A stretch of 64,000 nucleotides of DNA, taken from contig NZ_QOKV01000001.1 of the NCBI RefSeq assembly GCF_008365405.1, positions 753,333 through 817,332 of the forward strand. Reading direction: 5' to 3'. Within the stretch, counting starts at the first letter, position 1, and each line of letters begins with the position of its first letter. Source of the stretch: Azospirillum brasilense (GTDB lineage Bacteria > Pseudomonadota > Alphaproteobacteria > Azospirillales > Azospirillaceae). The position numbers and the translations under genes are program-made. The notes beneath the pieces were generated by a model. It did not search any database. It saw nothing but the letters and a program-made list of their open reading frames with translations, and was not told the origin of the DNA. Below are positions 29,198 through 37,154 of this stretch, piece after piece.

Positions 29198-30553
29198 TTA
29201 CGCCTTTTTCGCTTTCTCGTTTTGCTTCCGTTCGCGGAAACGCTTGGCCCAGCCGGTGTAAGCCTGCTGGCGCCCGCGCGCCACGACCAGCGCGTCGCCC
29301 TCCACGTCGGTGGTGACCACGCTGCCCGCCCCGACGATCGCGCCGTCGCCGACCCTGACCGGGGCCACCAGCGCGGTGTTGGAGCCGATGAAGGCCCCGG
29401 CGCCGATGTCGGTGTGGCTCTTGGCGTAGCCGTCGTAGTTGCAGGTGATGGTCCCCGCGCCGATGTTGGCCTTCGCCCCCACCCGCGCGTCGCCGATGTA
29501 GGTGAGGTGGTTGACCTTGGCGCCGGCCTCGATCTTCGCGTTCTTGATCTCGACGAAGTTGCCGATGTGGGCATCCGGGCCGATCTCCGCCCCCGGGCGC
29601 AGGCGGGCGTAGGGGCCGACCTGGGCGCCGCTGTCGACGCGGACCTGCTCCAGATGGCTGAAGGCCTTGATCTCCACCCGGTCGGCGACGACCACGCCGG
29701 GGCCGAACACCACATGCGGGCCGACGATCACGTCGCGGCCGAGGCGGGTGTCCACGCAGAAGGTGACGCTGTCCGGGTCGGTCAGGGTGGCGCCGTTGTC
29801 CATGGCGGCCTTGCGCAGGCGGCGCTGGATCAGCGTTTCCACCTCCGACAGTTCGGCGCGGGAGTTGACGCCGACGACCTCCGCCGGGGCGGCCTCGACC
29901 ACCGCGCAGGCCATGCCGTTGCTGCGGGCGATCTGCACCACGTCGGTGAGATAGTATTCGCTCTTGGCGTTGCTGTTGCCGATGCGGCTGATGAGGTCGA
30001 ACATCCGCGACCCGTCGAAGGCCATCAGCCCGGCGTTGCACAGGGTGACCTGGCGTTCCTCCTCCGAGGCGTCGAGATACTCGACGATCTTTTCCAGTCC
30101 GCCGCGGGCGTTCAGGATCAGGCGGCCGTAGGCGCCGGGATCGTCGGGGCGCATGCCCAGCACGACGACCGCCGGGTCGCTCGGCTGGCGCCGCGCGGCG
30201 ACCATGGCGCGCAGCGTGTCCGGCGTGACCAGCGGCGTGTCGCCGTAGAGCACCACCACGTCACCGTCGAAGCCTTCCAGCAGGCCGAAGGCGGCGCGCA
30301 CGGCGTCGGCGGTGCCGCGCTGCTCGTGCTGGACGGCGGTGGGGTAGGGGGCGACGGCGTCGGCCACATTGTCCATGCCGGGGCCGACCACCACGACCAC
30401 ATGGTCGGGGTCGAGCGCCCTCACCGCGGACAGCACATGGCCGACCATCGGTTGGCCGGCGACGCGGTGCAGGACCTTTGGCAGGTCCGACTTCATGCGG
30501 GTGCCTTTGCCGGCGGCGAGAATGACGCAGGCGAGCGGGCGGTGCTGAGTCAT
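29198..30553 (-). CDS. glmU: Bifunctional GlmU uridyltransferase / glucosamine-1-phosphate acetyltransferase
   Basis: Acetylates glucosamine-1-phosphate and then makes UDP-GlcNAc. The protein has 451 residues. The N-terminal nucleotidyltransferase has LAAGKGTRMKSDLPKVLH, the metal/UTP-binding VLYGDTPLV and the QHEQRGTADAVRAA loop. The C-terminal left-handed beta-helix has hexapeptide repeats (IGPDAHIGNFVEIKNAKI, NIGAGTITCNYDGYAKS). It precedes glmS, so the two pathway steps are probably co-transcribed. The upstream region holds two short tandem repeats at 30575-30610 and 30637-30678. Confidence 0.97.
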   Translation of the reverse strand: MTQHRPLACVILAAGKGTRMKSDLPKVLHRVAGQPMVGHVLSAVRALDPDHVVVVVGPGMDNVADAVAPYPTAVQHEQRGTADAVRAAFGLLEGFDGDVVVLYGDTPLVTPDTLRAMVAARRQPSDPAVVVLGMRPDDPGAYGRLILNARGGLEKIVEYLDASEEERQVTLCNAGLMAFDGSRMFDLISRIGNSNAKSEYYLTDVVQIARSNGMACAVVEAAPAEVVGVNSRAELSEVETLIQRRLRKAAMDNGATLTDPDSVTFCVDTRLGRDVIVGPHVVFGPGVVVADRVEIKAFSHLEQVRVDSGAQVGPYARLRPGAEIGPDAHIGNFVEIKNAKIEAGAKVNHLTYIGDARVGAKANIGAGTITCNYDGYAKSHTDIGAGAFIGSNTALVAPVRVGDGAIVGAGSVVTTDVEGDALVVARGRQQAYTGWAKRFRERKQNEKAKKA

Positions 30554-30574
30554 CGGATATCCCTGCAGTATTGG

Positions 30575-30610
30575 AAACGGGTTATGGCAAACGGGTTATG
30601 GCAAACGGGT
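30575..30610. repeat. 14-bp tandem repeat, 2.6 copies, upstream of glmU
   Basis: The unit AAACGGGTTATGGC occurs at 30575-30588 and 30589-30602 without mismatch, followed by AAACGGGT at 30603-30610. It begins 22 bases upstream of the glmU start, so it lies in the glmU leader or promoter. Confidence 0.85.
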
Positions 30611-30636
30611 GGAAAAGCGTGCGCATCAAAATCCGG

Positions 30637-30678
30637 GCAAACGGTCCGTCCTCAAGCGCAAACGGTCCGTCCCCAAGC
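30637..30678. repeat. 21-bp tandem repeat, 2 copies, upstream of glmU
   Basis: Units 30637-30657 and 30658-30678 both start GCAAACGGTCCGTCC and differ at one base. The spacing equals two helical turns. The AAACGG core is shared with the 14-bp repeat nearby. Confidence 0.85.
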
Positions 30679-30893
30679 ATTGAGTGCCACATCCGGCGCC
30701 AGGACCCCAAGTCAACTTTTGTGTCAATCTGACATACACAAAACGCGGCCCGAGGGTGTACGCACGCCGCGCCAGTGGCGCCGAAGGGCCTATGCCGGGA
30801 GTGGATCGCCGGAACAAGGGGTCGCCGCCGGGGGTGGGTCGTGCTATCGAACGGGGTGCCGCTCACCTTTGGGCTATCACGGAACCCACGCCG

Positions 30894-31574
30894 ATGTCCG
30901 CCATGTCCGCCACCATTCCTTTCTCCGTGGTCGTCTTCGACCTGGACGGCACGCTGATCGACAGCGCGCGGGACATGACCCGCGTCCTGAATCGCACCCT
31001 GTCCCGCTTCGCGCGGCCCGCCCTGACCGAGGAGCAGGTGCGCGGCATGGTGGGCGACGGGTCGGCCGCCCTCGTCCGCCACGCCTTCGCGGCGACCGGC
31101 GACGCCCTGACCGACGCGGCGTTGCAGCCGGCCCTCGACGACTATCTCGACGCCTATTTCCACGATGACGAGCCTCCGACGCTCTATCCCGGTGTGCCGG
31201 AAACCTTGGCGGGGCTGGCGGACAGCGGCGTCAAGCTGGGCCTGTGCACCAACAAGCCGGAGCGGATCACCCGGAAGCTGCTGGACACTCTGGACCTGTT
31301 GCCCCTGTTCGGCGCGCTGGCCGGCGGCGACACGCTGCCGGTGAAGAAGCCGGACGGGCGTCATCTGTCCTGGGTGGTCGAGGCGCTGGGCGGCGGCAAC
31401 GCCGCGATGGTGGGGGACAACCGTAACGACGTGAAGGCCGCCCGCGCCGCCGGGGTGCCGGTGGTGGCGATGACCTACGGTTATCCCCGCATGCCGGTGC
31501 AGGAGCTGGGCGCCGACATCCTGCTCGACCGCATTGCCGACCTGCCGGACGCCCTGCGGCGGCTGGGCGCCTGA
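30894..31574 (+). CDS. gph: HAD-family phosphatase, phosphoglycolate phosphatase-like
   Basis: A 226-residue HAD hydrolase. Motif I is VVFDLDGTLIDS with the nucleophile Asp, motif II is LGLCTNKP (Thr), and motifs III/IV are VKKPDGRHL and AMVGDNRNDVKAARAAG. A helical cap domain lies between (residues about 20-90). The overall order matches Gph, which hydrolyses 2-phosphoglycolate from DNA 3'-end repair. ATG 30894 starts immediately before the HAD domain; the frame extends back to 30684 without domain support. It is divergent from glmU. Gph versus another HAD phosphatase cannot be separated with certainty from sequence. Confidence 0.85.
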   Translation: MSAMSATIPFSVVVFDLDGTLIDSARDMTRVLNRTLSRFARPALTEEQVRGMVGDGSAALVRHAFAATGDALTDAALQPALDDYLDAYFHDDEPPTLYPGVPETLAGLADSGVKLGLCTNKPERITRKLLDTLDLLPLFGALAGGDTLPVKKPDGRHLSWVVEALGGGNAAMVGDNRNDVKAARAAGVPVVAMTYGYPRMPVQELGADILLDRIADLPDALRRLGA

Positions 31575-31719
31575 GTGGCCGACCGCGATGCCACGTCCAG
31601 CGAGGGCTTCGCCGTAGGTCTCCTTCTTGTCATGGTTAACGAGAGATTAACGGTGGCTAACGAAAGGTAAATGTAGTTGGATGGGTGCATCGAATGGTGG
31701 TGAGCGAAGGAGACACCCG

Positions 31720-32013
31720 ATGGCCCAGATCCTTGCCTTCCCCGGTAAGACCCAGACCGGCAAGACCCTGTCCGCCGACGCCCTGTCGGCTGACGCTCTG
31801 TCCATCGAAGGCCACACCGCCAACCGCACCCCGGCCAACAGCCAGATCGATTCGGCCACCGCCGATTTCGACCGGATGATGGCCCACCACAGCGACCTCC
31901 AGCGCAAGATGGCCGAGTTCAACCGCCTGTGCGAACAGGCGCTGGCCGAGCGGCCCATGGCCGAACTGCTGTACCATCCCACCGCCTGCAGCGGCAGCGT
32001 CGGGCGCGCCTGA
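31720..32013 (+). CDS. Hypothetical protein with small internal repeat
   Basis: A 97-residue protein starting MAQILAFPGKTQTGK after a good AAGGAG site eight bases before ATG 31720. The N-terminal third is low in structure and holds an imperfect five-residue repeat (SADALSADALS). The C-terminal half is helical and charged (ATADFDRMMAHHSDLQRKM; EFNRLCEQALAE). No membrane segment or signal peptide is seen. I do not recognise the family. It converges on the DUF3108 gene, whose stop is 4 bases away. Confidence 0.6.
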   Translation: MAQILAFPGKTQTGKTLSADALSADALSIEGHTANRTPANSQIDSATADFDRMMAHHSDLQRKMAEFNRLCEQALAERPMAELLYHPTACSGSVGRA

Positions 32014-32017
32014 TCCG

Positions 32018-32929
32018 TCAACGAAGCGGTGAGGGCACCGGCCCGGCGGGGCGCTCCGCCGTCTGGTCGGTCTTGCGGACGGCGGTGAGGTGGACGACCA
32101 CCCCGCCGAATCCGCTGTCGGTCTCCAGCCGGACGGGCAGGGGCGGGCCGGCCCCCTCCACCGGAGCGATCCACAGATCGACGGGCGGGCGCTCCTCCCG
32201 GCCTCCGCCGCGCTGCCAGAAGGGCTGGCGCGGTGTGCGCTCGTAGCCGGCGATCGGCTTGTGGGACACCCGGCATTGCCGTGCCGCGCCTGAGAACACC
32301 GAATGGCGCGACTCCCCGACCATGGTCATTCCCCGATCCGTAAAGATCATGTCGTATCGGCGGCGCCCATCATAAATGGGCACGGTGCGCTGGCATCCCT
32401 CGCCGTGCCCGGCCAGCATCATGTCCACGACTCCGCTCAACGGATCGCGGCTCTGCCGGGTGAGGTCCTCGGGGACTGGGTCGCGGTCCTCCTCCTCCGG
32501 GGGCGGGGAAACCTGCGTGCGAACGCGGCCGTCCGGGCCGTAATCCAAGGTGACGGTGCGCGGAGAACCGCGCAGGAGGCCGGATTGGGTGTGGCGGATC
32601 GGAGCGACGCCGTCGGGCCGGACTGTGCCGACGCTGAGCGATCGGGTTTCCCAAGGAAACAGACGCCCCAGGAAGCCGTCCGTCGCCGCGTCGACCTGGA
32701 CGCTGTAGCGGCCCTCGGTCAGGGTCAGCTCCGCCCGCGCGTCGAGCACGGCCACGCCGCCGACATGGACGCGGTAATCCAACTGCCAGCGTTGCGCATG
32801 CGCGGGCAGGGGGAACAGCCCGGCGAACGCCGCGCACATTATTCCTGCGATGAGGCCGGCAACGACGGCGGCCGCGGGATGCTTGGCGGGACGTTGGGCG
32901 GGAAGCGCGGTCCGGTGCGTCATGTCCAT
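32018..32929 (-). CDS. DUF3108-domain exported protein
   Basis: A 303-residue protein with a long signal peptide ending near LPAHAQ. The mature part matches DUF3108: RWQLDYRVHVGGVAVLDARAE at the start, a central region with TDGFLGRLFPWETRS, and DLWIAPVEGAGPPLPVRLE near the C-terminus. Such proteins are periplasmic or outer-membrane-associated beta-rich proteins of unknown function, common in proteobacteria. ATG 32929 gives the full signal peptide; an ATG two codons later is equally possible. It stands alone, divergent from the tRNA-Val promoter. Confidence 0.82.
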   Translation of the reverse strand: MDMTHRTALPAQRPAKHPAAAVVAGLIAGIMCAAFAGLFPLPAHAQRWQLDYRVHVGGVAVLDARAELTLTEGRYSVQVDAATDGFLGRLFPWETRSLSVGTVRPDGVAPIRHTQSGLLRGSPRTVTLDYGPDGRVRTQVSPPPEEEDRDPVPEDLTRQSRDPLSGVVDMMLAGHGEGCQRTVPIYDGRRRYDMIFTDRGMTMVGESRHSVFSGAARQCRVSHKPIAGYERTPRQPFWQRGGGREERPPVDLWIAPVEGAGPPLPVRLETDSGFGGVVVHLTAVRKTDQTAERPAGPVPSPLR

Positions 32930-32987
32930 TGGCTCATCGGGGGCTCCGGTTGGAAGGGCTTCTTTGATATTGGTGTGAAACAGGTGC

Positions 32988-33016
32988 TTGACAGGAGGGG
33001 GCGGGGCCTTTAGAAA
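32988..33016 (+). promoter_or_regulatory. Sigma-70 promoter for the tRNA-Val genes
   Basis: TTGACA (32988-32993), a 17-base spacer, then TAGAAA (33011-33016): a perfect -35 box and a fair -10 box at ideal spacing. Transcription would start near 33023, about 65 bases before the first tRNA. Confidence 0.7.
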
Positions 33017-33088
33017 CCCGCCTCACCGCAGCGGCGGCAACGACGCGACAGCGAAACGAGCCTGATGCCGACGCGGTTTTACTGGGAT

Positions 33089-33163
33089 GGGCGCATAGCT
33101 CAGCGGGAGAGCACACCCTTCACACGGGTGGGGTCGTAGGTTCAATCCCTACTGCGCCCACCA
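33089..33163 (+). tRNA. tRNA-Val(CAC), first copy
   Basis: 75 bases with all arms: acceptor GGGCGCA/TGCGCCC, D-stem GCTC/GAGC, anticodon stem CACCC/GGGTG around loop TTCACAC (anticodon CAC, reading GUG valine codons), T-arm GTAGG-TTCAATC-CCTAC and an encoded CCA end. It is an exact copy of the gene at 33296. The flanking TGGGAT and ATCCCA can pair and would extend the acceptor helix in the precursor. Confidence 0.97.
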
Positions 33164-33295
33164 TCCCAAAGTCCGGTGGTTCACGGGCTTTGCGGATGGT
33201 ACCATCCCCTCCACCACAAGGGCCGGTCAGGATCGAGGTCCGTCGGGCCTCGCGTTGTCGTCTCTGTGGTGCGTCAACGGTTGTTTCTTTGGGAT

Positions 33296-33370
33296 GGGCG
33301 CATAGCTCAGCGGGAGAGCACACCCTTCACACGGGTGGGGTCGTAGGTTCAATCCCTACTGCGCCCACCA
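33296..33370 (+). tRNA. tRNA-Val(CAC), second copy
   Basis: Identical over all 75 bases to the tRNA at 33089, including CCA. The duplicated block extends six bases upstream (TGGGAT) and seven downstream (TCCCAAA). The 132-base spacer contains no further tRNA. The two genes are probably cotranscribed. Confidence 0.97.
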
Positions 33371-33601
33371 TCCCAAACACCGCCTCTTCTCCGAGACATC
33401 GTTGGAATTCGCCAGTAATGGGTCGTCGCGCAGGTTGCGTGGTCCTGTGCTTGGACGTAACACCACAAAATGCCCTTGTCCAATCGCGCGTGCCTTTTTG
33501 AGACGAACGCCATCGCAGTTGATTCAGATCAGCTACAGCGCGTGGGGTTTTCGTCTATCGCTTCCAACATCCGATTTGCTCAATCATCTGGAAGCAGTGA
33601 C

Positions 33602-33766
33602 ATGGAAGATACGCGCGTGACCCTTCTCGCCCTCGGCCTGCTGGTCGTGGCGCTCGTCGTGATCCTCGGTTCGGTGGTGCTGTCTCCGGCCACCCTGGTC
33701 CTCCTGGCCACGCTCGGCGCCTGGGTGAACCTGACCTATCTGGTCGTCGTCACGCTGATGCGTTGA
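33602..33766 (+). CDS. 54-residue two-span membrane protein
   Basis: A small very hydrophobic protein: MEDTRVT, then LLALGLLVVALVVILGSVVL and ATLVLLATLGAWVNLTYLVV, ending TLMR. Two helices joined by a short Ser-Pro turn are predicted. ATG 33602 has GGAAG about eight bases upstream; an extension to 33470 has no support. The family is not recognised. It is followed by a GC palindrome (CCCGCCCG/CGGGCGGG) directly after the stop. Codon use fits the neighbours, but at this size the call is moderate. Confidence 0.5.
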   Translation: MEDTRVTLLALGLLVVALVVILGSVVLSPATLVLLATLGAWVNLTYLVVVTLMR

Positions 33767-33917
33767 CCCGCCCGCGGGCGGGCTGGCTGCACGGCACAAC
33801 CCGCCCGCCGGATGGAAAAATTTCAAATTCGGGCTCGTCCGGTTAATTCCATGACTGGACAGCGCCGGTCCGGCGGTTTATCCCAGCGCCGTTTATGACG
33901 CCTGTGGAGCACCCGCC

Positions 33918-34808
33918 ATGACCTCCCTCGCCGCCGCCCGCCTGCCGGAGTCGGAACAGCCCCTGTCGGTCGTCCGCAGCGTGGACGATCTCCGCGCCCA
34001 GGTCGCCGCCTGGCACCGCGACGGTAAGACGGTGGCCCTGGTGCCGACCATGGGGGCGCTGCACGACGGCCATCTCGCTTTGGTGCGCCGCGCGCGGGAG
34101 CTGGCCGACCAGGTGGTCGCCAGCGTCTTCGTCAACCCCACCCAGTTCGCCCCGCACGAGGACTTCGACCGCTACCCGCGCGACGAGGCCGGGGATTCGC
34201 GCAAGCTCGCCTCGGCGGGCTGTCATCTGCTCTACGCTCCCACGGTGCGTGCCATGTATCCGGAGGGATTCGCCACGGCCATCTCGGTCGGCGGCCCGGC
34301 GGAGGGGCTGTGCGGCACCTTCCGGCCGCAGATGTTCGGCGGCGTCGCCCTTGTCGTGACCAAGCTGTTCCTGCAGGCCCAGCCCGACGTGGCGGTGTTC
34401 GGGGAAAAGGATTACCAGCAGCTCATGGTCATCCGCCGTTTCGCCCGCGATCTCGACATCCCGGTGCGGGTGGAGGGGCTGCCGACGGTGCGCGAGGCTG
34501 ACGGGCTCGCCATGTCGTCGCGCAACGCCTATCTGTCCGCCGACGAGCGCGCCCGCGCGCCGGAACTGAACCGCGCGCTCCTCGACGCCGCGTCGGCGCT
34601 GGCCGGCGGGGCGGAGGCCGCCAAGGTTCTGGAGGCGGTGCGGGCGCGCATCACCGCCGCCGGGTTCGGCTCCATCGACTACGTCGAATTGCGCGACGCC
34701 GACACGCTGGCGCCGGTGAGCCGCATGGAGCGTCCGGCGCGCCTGCTGGCCGCCGCCTGGATGGGCAAGGCCCGCCTCATCGACAACGTGCCGGTCCTTC
34801 CGGCGTAA
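33918..34808 (+). CDS. panC: Pantothenate synthetase
   Basis: Joins pantoate and beta-alanine using ATP to make pantothenate, the precursor of CoA. The 296 residues are of usual length. It has VPTMGALHDGHLALV with the HxGH nucleotide motif, VASVFVNPTQFAPHEDFDRYPR, GEKDYQQLMVIRR and the MSSRNAYLS loop equivalent to KMSKS. The start follows GTGGAGC. No panB gene is adjacent. Confidence 0.97.
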   Translation: MTSLAAARLPESEQPLSVVRSVDDLRAQVAAWHRDGKTVALVPTMGALHDGHLALVRRARELADQVVASVFVNPTQFAPHEDFDRYPRDEAGDSRKLASAGCHLLYAPTVRAMYPEGFATAISVGGPAEGLCGTFRPQMFGGVALVVTKLFLQAQPDVAVFGEKDYQQLMVIRRFARDLDIPVRVEGLPTVREADGLAMSSRNAYLSADERARAPELNRALLDAASALAGGAEAAKVLEAVRARITAAGFGSIDYVELRDADTLAPVSRMERPARLLAAAWMGKARLIDNVPVLPA

Positions 34809-34898
34809 CCGCCGACCCCTCTTCCCCGGTCCGCGTGCCCTGCCCATGCCACGGGAAGGATCGCAGAGCGGGCGTGGTGCCCTATACTCTCTGCCGAA

Positions 34899-34924
34899 CG
34901 CGCGGCCGACCGTGAGGCCGCGCG
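34899..34924. promoter_or_regulatory. Stem-loop in the leader upstream of gabD
   Basis: A perfect 9-bp GC stem (34899-34907 with 34916-34924, 8-base loop) lies between panC and gabD, ending about 25 bases before the gabD start. No U tract follows. It could be a leader hairpin or the panC 3' end. Confidence 0.4.
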
Positions 34925-34949
34925 CAAGAAACGAGGGAAGGAAGGCACC

Positions 34950-36443
34950 ATGCCGTACGATTCCGTGGACACCGCCCGCCGTCTTGGGTTGAAGGACGCC
35001 GAGCTGCTGCGCTTCCAGTGCTTCGTCGATGGCCGGTGGATCGACGCCGACAGCGGCAAGACCGTGGACGTGACCAACCCCGCCGACGGCAGCGTCCTGG
35101 GCAGCGTGCCGATGATGGGCGCGGACGAGACGCGCCGGGCCATTGACGCCGCCGAGCGCGCCTGGCCGGCCTGGCGCGCCCTGACCGCGAAGGAGCGCGC
35201 GAAGACCCTGCGGACGTGGTTCGACCTGATGATGGCGAACCAGGAGGATATCGCCCGCATCATGACGGCGGAGCAGGGCAAGCCGCTCGCCGAGGCACGG
35301 GGCGAGGTGGCCTACGCCGCGTCCTTCATCGAATGGTTCGCCGAGGAGGGCAAGCGCGTCTACGGCGACACCATCCCGCAGCATCTGCCGGGCCGCCGCA
35401 TCGTCGTGACGAAGGAGCCGATCGGCGTCACCGCCGCCATCACGCCGTGGAACTTTCCGGCGGCGATGATCACCCGCAAGGCCGGTCCGGCGCTGGCCGC
35501 CGGCTGTCCGATGGTCATCAAGCCGGCGACCGCCACCCCGCTGACCGCGCTCGCCATGGCGGTGCTGGCGGAGCGGGCGGGCATTCCGGCGGGCATCCTC
35601 AGCGTCGTCACCGGCTCCGCCCGCGCCATCGGCGGCGAGATGACCGGCAACCCGACCGTGCGCAAGCTGACCTTCACCGGCTCCACCGAGATCGGCAAGG
35701 AGCTGATGGCCCAATGCGCCGGCACGGTGAAGAAGGTGTCGCTGGAGCTGGGTGGCAACGCGCCCTTCCTGGTCTTCAACGACGCCGACCTCGACGAGGC
35801 GGTGAAGGGCGCCATCGCCTCCAAGTACCGCAACACCGGCCAGACCTGCGTCTGCGCGAACCGGTTGCTGGTGCAGTCCGGAGTCTACGACGCCTTCGCG
35901 GCCAAGCTGGCCGAGGCGGTGAAGGCGTTGAAGGTCGGCCCCGGCCTGACCACGGAAGGGGCGCAGCAGGGGCCGCTGATCGACATGGCCGCGGTGGAGA
36001 AGGTCGAGGACCACATCCGCGACGCCACGGAGAAGGGCGCCCGCGTGGTGCTGGGCGGCAAGCGGCATGATCTGGGCGGCAGCTTCTTCGAGCCGACCAT
36101 CCTCGCCGACGTGACCCCGGCGATGAAGGTGGCGCGCGAGGAGACCTTCGGTCCGGTCGCCCCGCTGTTCCGTTTCGAGACGGAGGAAGAGGCCGTGCGC
36201 ATGGCCAACGCCACCGAGTTCGGCCTGGCCGCCTACTTCTACAGCCGCGACATCGGCCGCGTCTGGCGGGTGGCGGAGGCGCTGGAATATGGCATCGTCG
36301 GCATCAACGAGGGCATCATCTCCACCGAGGTCGCCCCCTTCGGCGGCATGAAGGAAAGCGGCATCGGCCGCGAGGGGTCCAAGTACGGCATCGAGGATTA
36401 CTTGGAAATCAAGTATCTGTGCATGGGCGGCATCGGCGGCTGA
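34950..36443 (+). CDS. gabD: NAD(P)-dependent succinate-semialdehyde dehydrogenase
   Basis: Oxidises succinic semialdehyde to succinate, linking GABA breakdown to the TCA cycle. The 497 residues have the family layout. NAD-binding segments are TPWNFPAAMITRK and FTGSTEIGKELM. The catalytic Glu lies in LELGGNAPFLVF, and the catalytic Cys in NTGQTCVCANRLLV. The C-terminal signature is GMKESGIGREGSKYGIEDYLEIKYL. Related Azospirillum enzymes oxidise alpha-ketoglutaric semialdehyde, so that activity is an alternative. No gabT is adjacent. GAGGGAAGGAAGG precedes the start, and a rho-independent terminator follows at 36473-36515. Confidence 0.93.
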   Translation: MPYDSVDTARRLGLKDAELLRFQCFVDGRWIDADSGKTVDVTNPADGSVLGSVPMMGADETRRAIDAAERAWPAWRALTAKERAKTLRTWFDLMMANQEDIARIMTAEQGKPLAEARGEVAYAASFIEWFAEEGKRVYGDTIPQHLPGRRIVVTKEPIGVTAAITPWNFPAAMITRKAGPALAAGCPMVIKPATATPLTALAMAVLAERAGIPAGILSVVTGSARAIGGEMTGNPTVRKLTFTGSTEIGKELMAQCAGTVKKVSLELGGNAPFLVFNDADLDEAVKGAIASKYRNTGQTCVCANRLLVQSGVYDAFAAKLAEAVKALKVGPGLTTEGAQQGPLIDMAAVEKVEDHIRDATEKGARVVLGGKRHDLGGSFFEPTILADVTPAMKVAREETFGPVAPLFRFETEEEAVRMANATEFGLAAYFYSRDIGRVWRVAEALEYGIVGINEGIISTEVAPFGGMKESGIGREGSKYGIEDYLEIKYLCMGGIGG

Positions 36444-36472
36444 ATGCCGGTGGACGAATTCAAGTAAAAAAG

Positions 36473-36515
36473 CGGGGCCGGTCGCGCGACGCGCTTTGAC
36501 CGGCTCCGTTTTTTT
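36473..36515 (+). terminator. Rho-independent terminator after gabD
   Basis: An 11-bp stem with one G-T pair (36473-36483 with 36498-36508) is followed by seven T at 36509-36515. Confidence 0.9.
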
Positions 36516-36584
36516 ATCTAGGATAAATCATCGTTAAATTTGCCCATGCTCCCATCAGGGGAATGATGGGGGAAAGGCGGCCCG

Positions 36585-37037
36585 GTGCGGTTCCTGCTGC
36601 AGCGCTCCGATGGGGAATCGGTGTCCCTGATGCCCATCCTCGTCGCGGTGGTCCTGGTGCTGCTCGCCGCGCTGGGCACCTGGACCGTGGTGTCCGCCAA
36701 ATCCGGCGCCCGCAGCGCCGGTGGCGACGGCAAGCCGCAGAAGACCTACGCGTCCTTGCCGACGATGACCTTCACGCTGGGGGGCAGCGACGCGCGTCTG
36801 GTGGACATCCGCGTGCTGCTGGAGATCGAGCCCACCGGGGACCCGAACCCGGCCGCGGCTTTCGTTCCCCGCATCGCCGATCAGATGGCCGACCGTCTTC
36901 GCCAGATCGAGCCAAGCCAATTGAGCGGGGCCGAGGGCGCCAACCTGATCAAGAGCACCGTGGCGAGCGTGATGAAGCGCGAGGCCCGGGCCATCCGCGT
37001 GCGCGAGGTCCTGCTGGAGCGGATGGTGGTGCGGTAG
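36585..37037 (+). CDS. FliL-like membrane protein (orphan copy 1)
   Basis: A 150-residue protein with one N-terminal membrane helix (LMPILVAVVLVLLAALGTW) and a periplasmic FliL-type domain (MTFTLGGSDARLVDIRVLLE, then a helical region and IRVREVLLERMVVR). FliL stabilises the flagellar stator at the basal body. Here no flagellar gene is nearby, so it may be a paralogue with another role. The start is GTG 36585, preceded by GGGGAAAGG. A second relative lies at 42693-43205. Confidence 0.72.
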   Translation: MRFLLQRSDGESVSLMPILVAVVLVLLAALGTWTVVSAKSGARSAGGDGKPQKTYASLPTMTFTLGGSDARLVDIRVLLEIEPTGDPNPAAAFVPRIADQMADRLRQIEPSQLSGAEGANLIKSTVASVMKREARAIRVREVLLERMVVR

Positions 37038-37081
37038 GAGGGCGCTTCCCCACCCTACCGCGCTTGCGCGCGGGTTCCCCC

Positions 37082-37131
37082 CCCCGCTTCGCGGGAGAGG
37101 GAAGACTTGCCCCCTCTCCCGCGGAGCGGGG
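37082..37131. repeat. Intergenic inverted repeat (GC-rich, REP-like)
   Basis: 20-base arms (37082-37101 and 37112-37131) differing at one base, core CCCGC...GCGGG flanked by GAGAGGG/CCCTCTC, followed by GGAGGGTCGGGGAGG. It lies between convergent genes. The same pattern recurs at 40125-40149. Confidence 0.7.
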
Positions 37132-37154
37132 GAGGGTCGGGGAGGGGGAAAGAC

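Larger units (their letters stand above)
30554..30893. other. Divergent glmU-gph intergenic region
   Basis: About 340 bases with no supported gene. It holds two tandem-repeat arrays (listed separately) and, further right, two TTGAC-type sequences on the minus strand (around 30711-30727) that could be -35 elements for glmU. No convincing -10 box was found. Confidence 0.5.

Noticed and set aside
33843..36068. A 741-codon minus-strand frame opposite panC and gabD
   Set aside because: Both plus-strand genes have full family motifs; the antisense product is compositionally biased.
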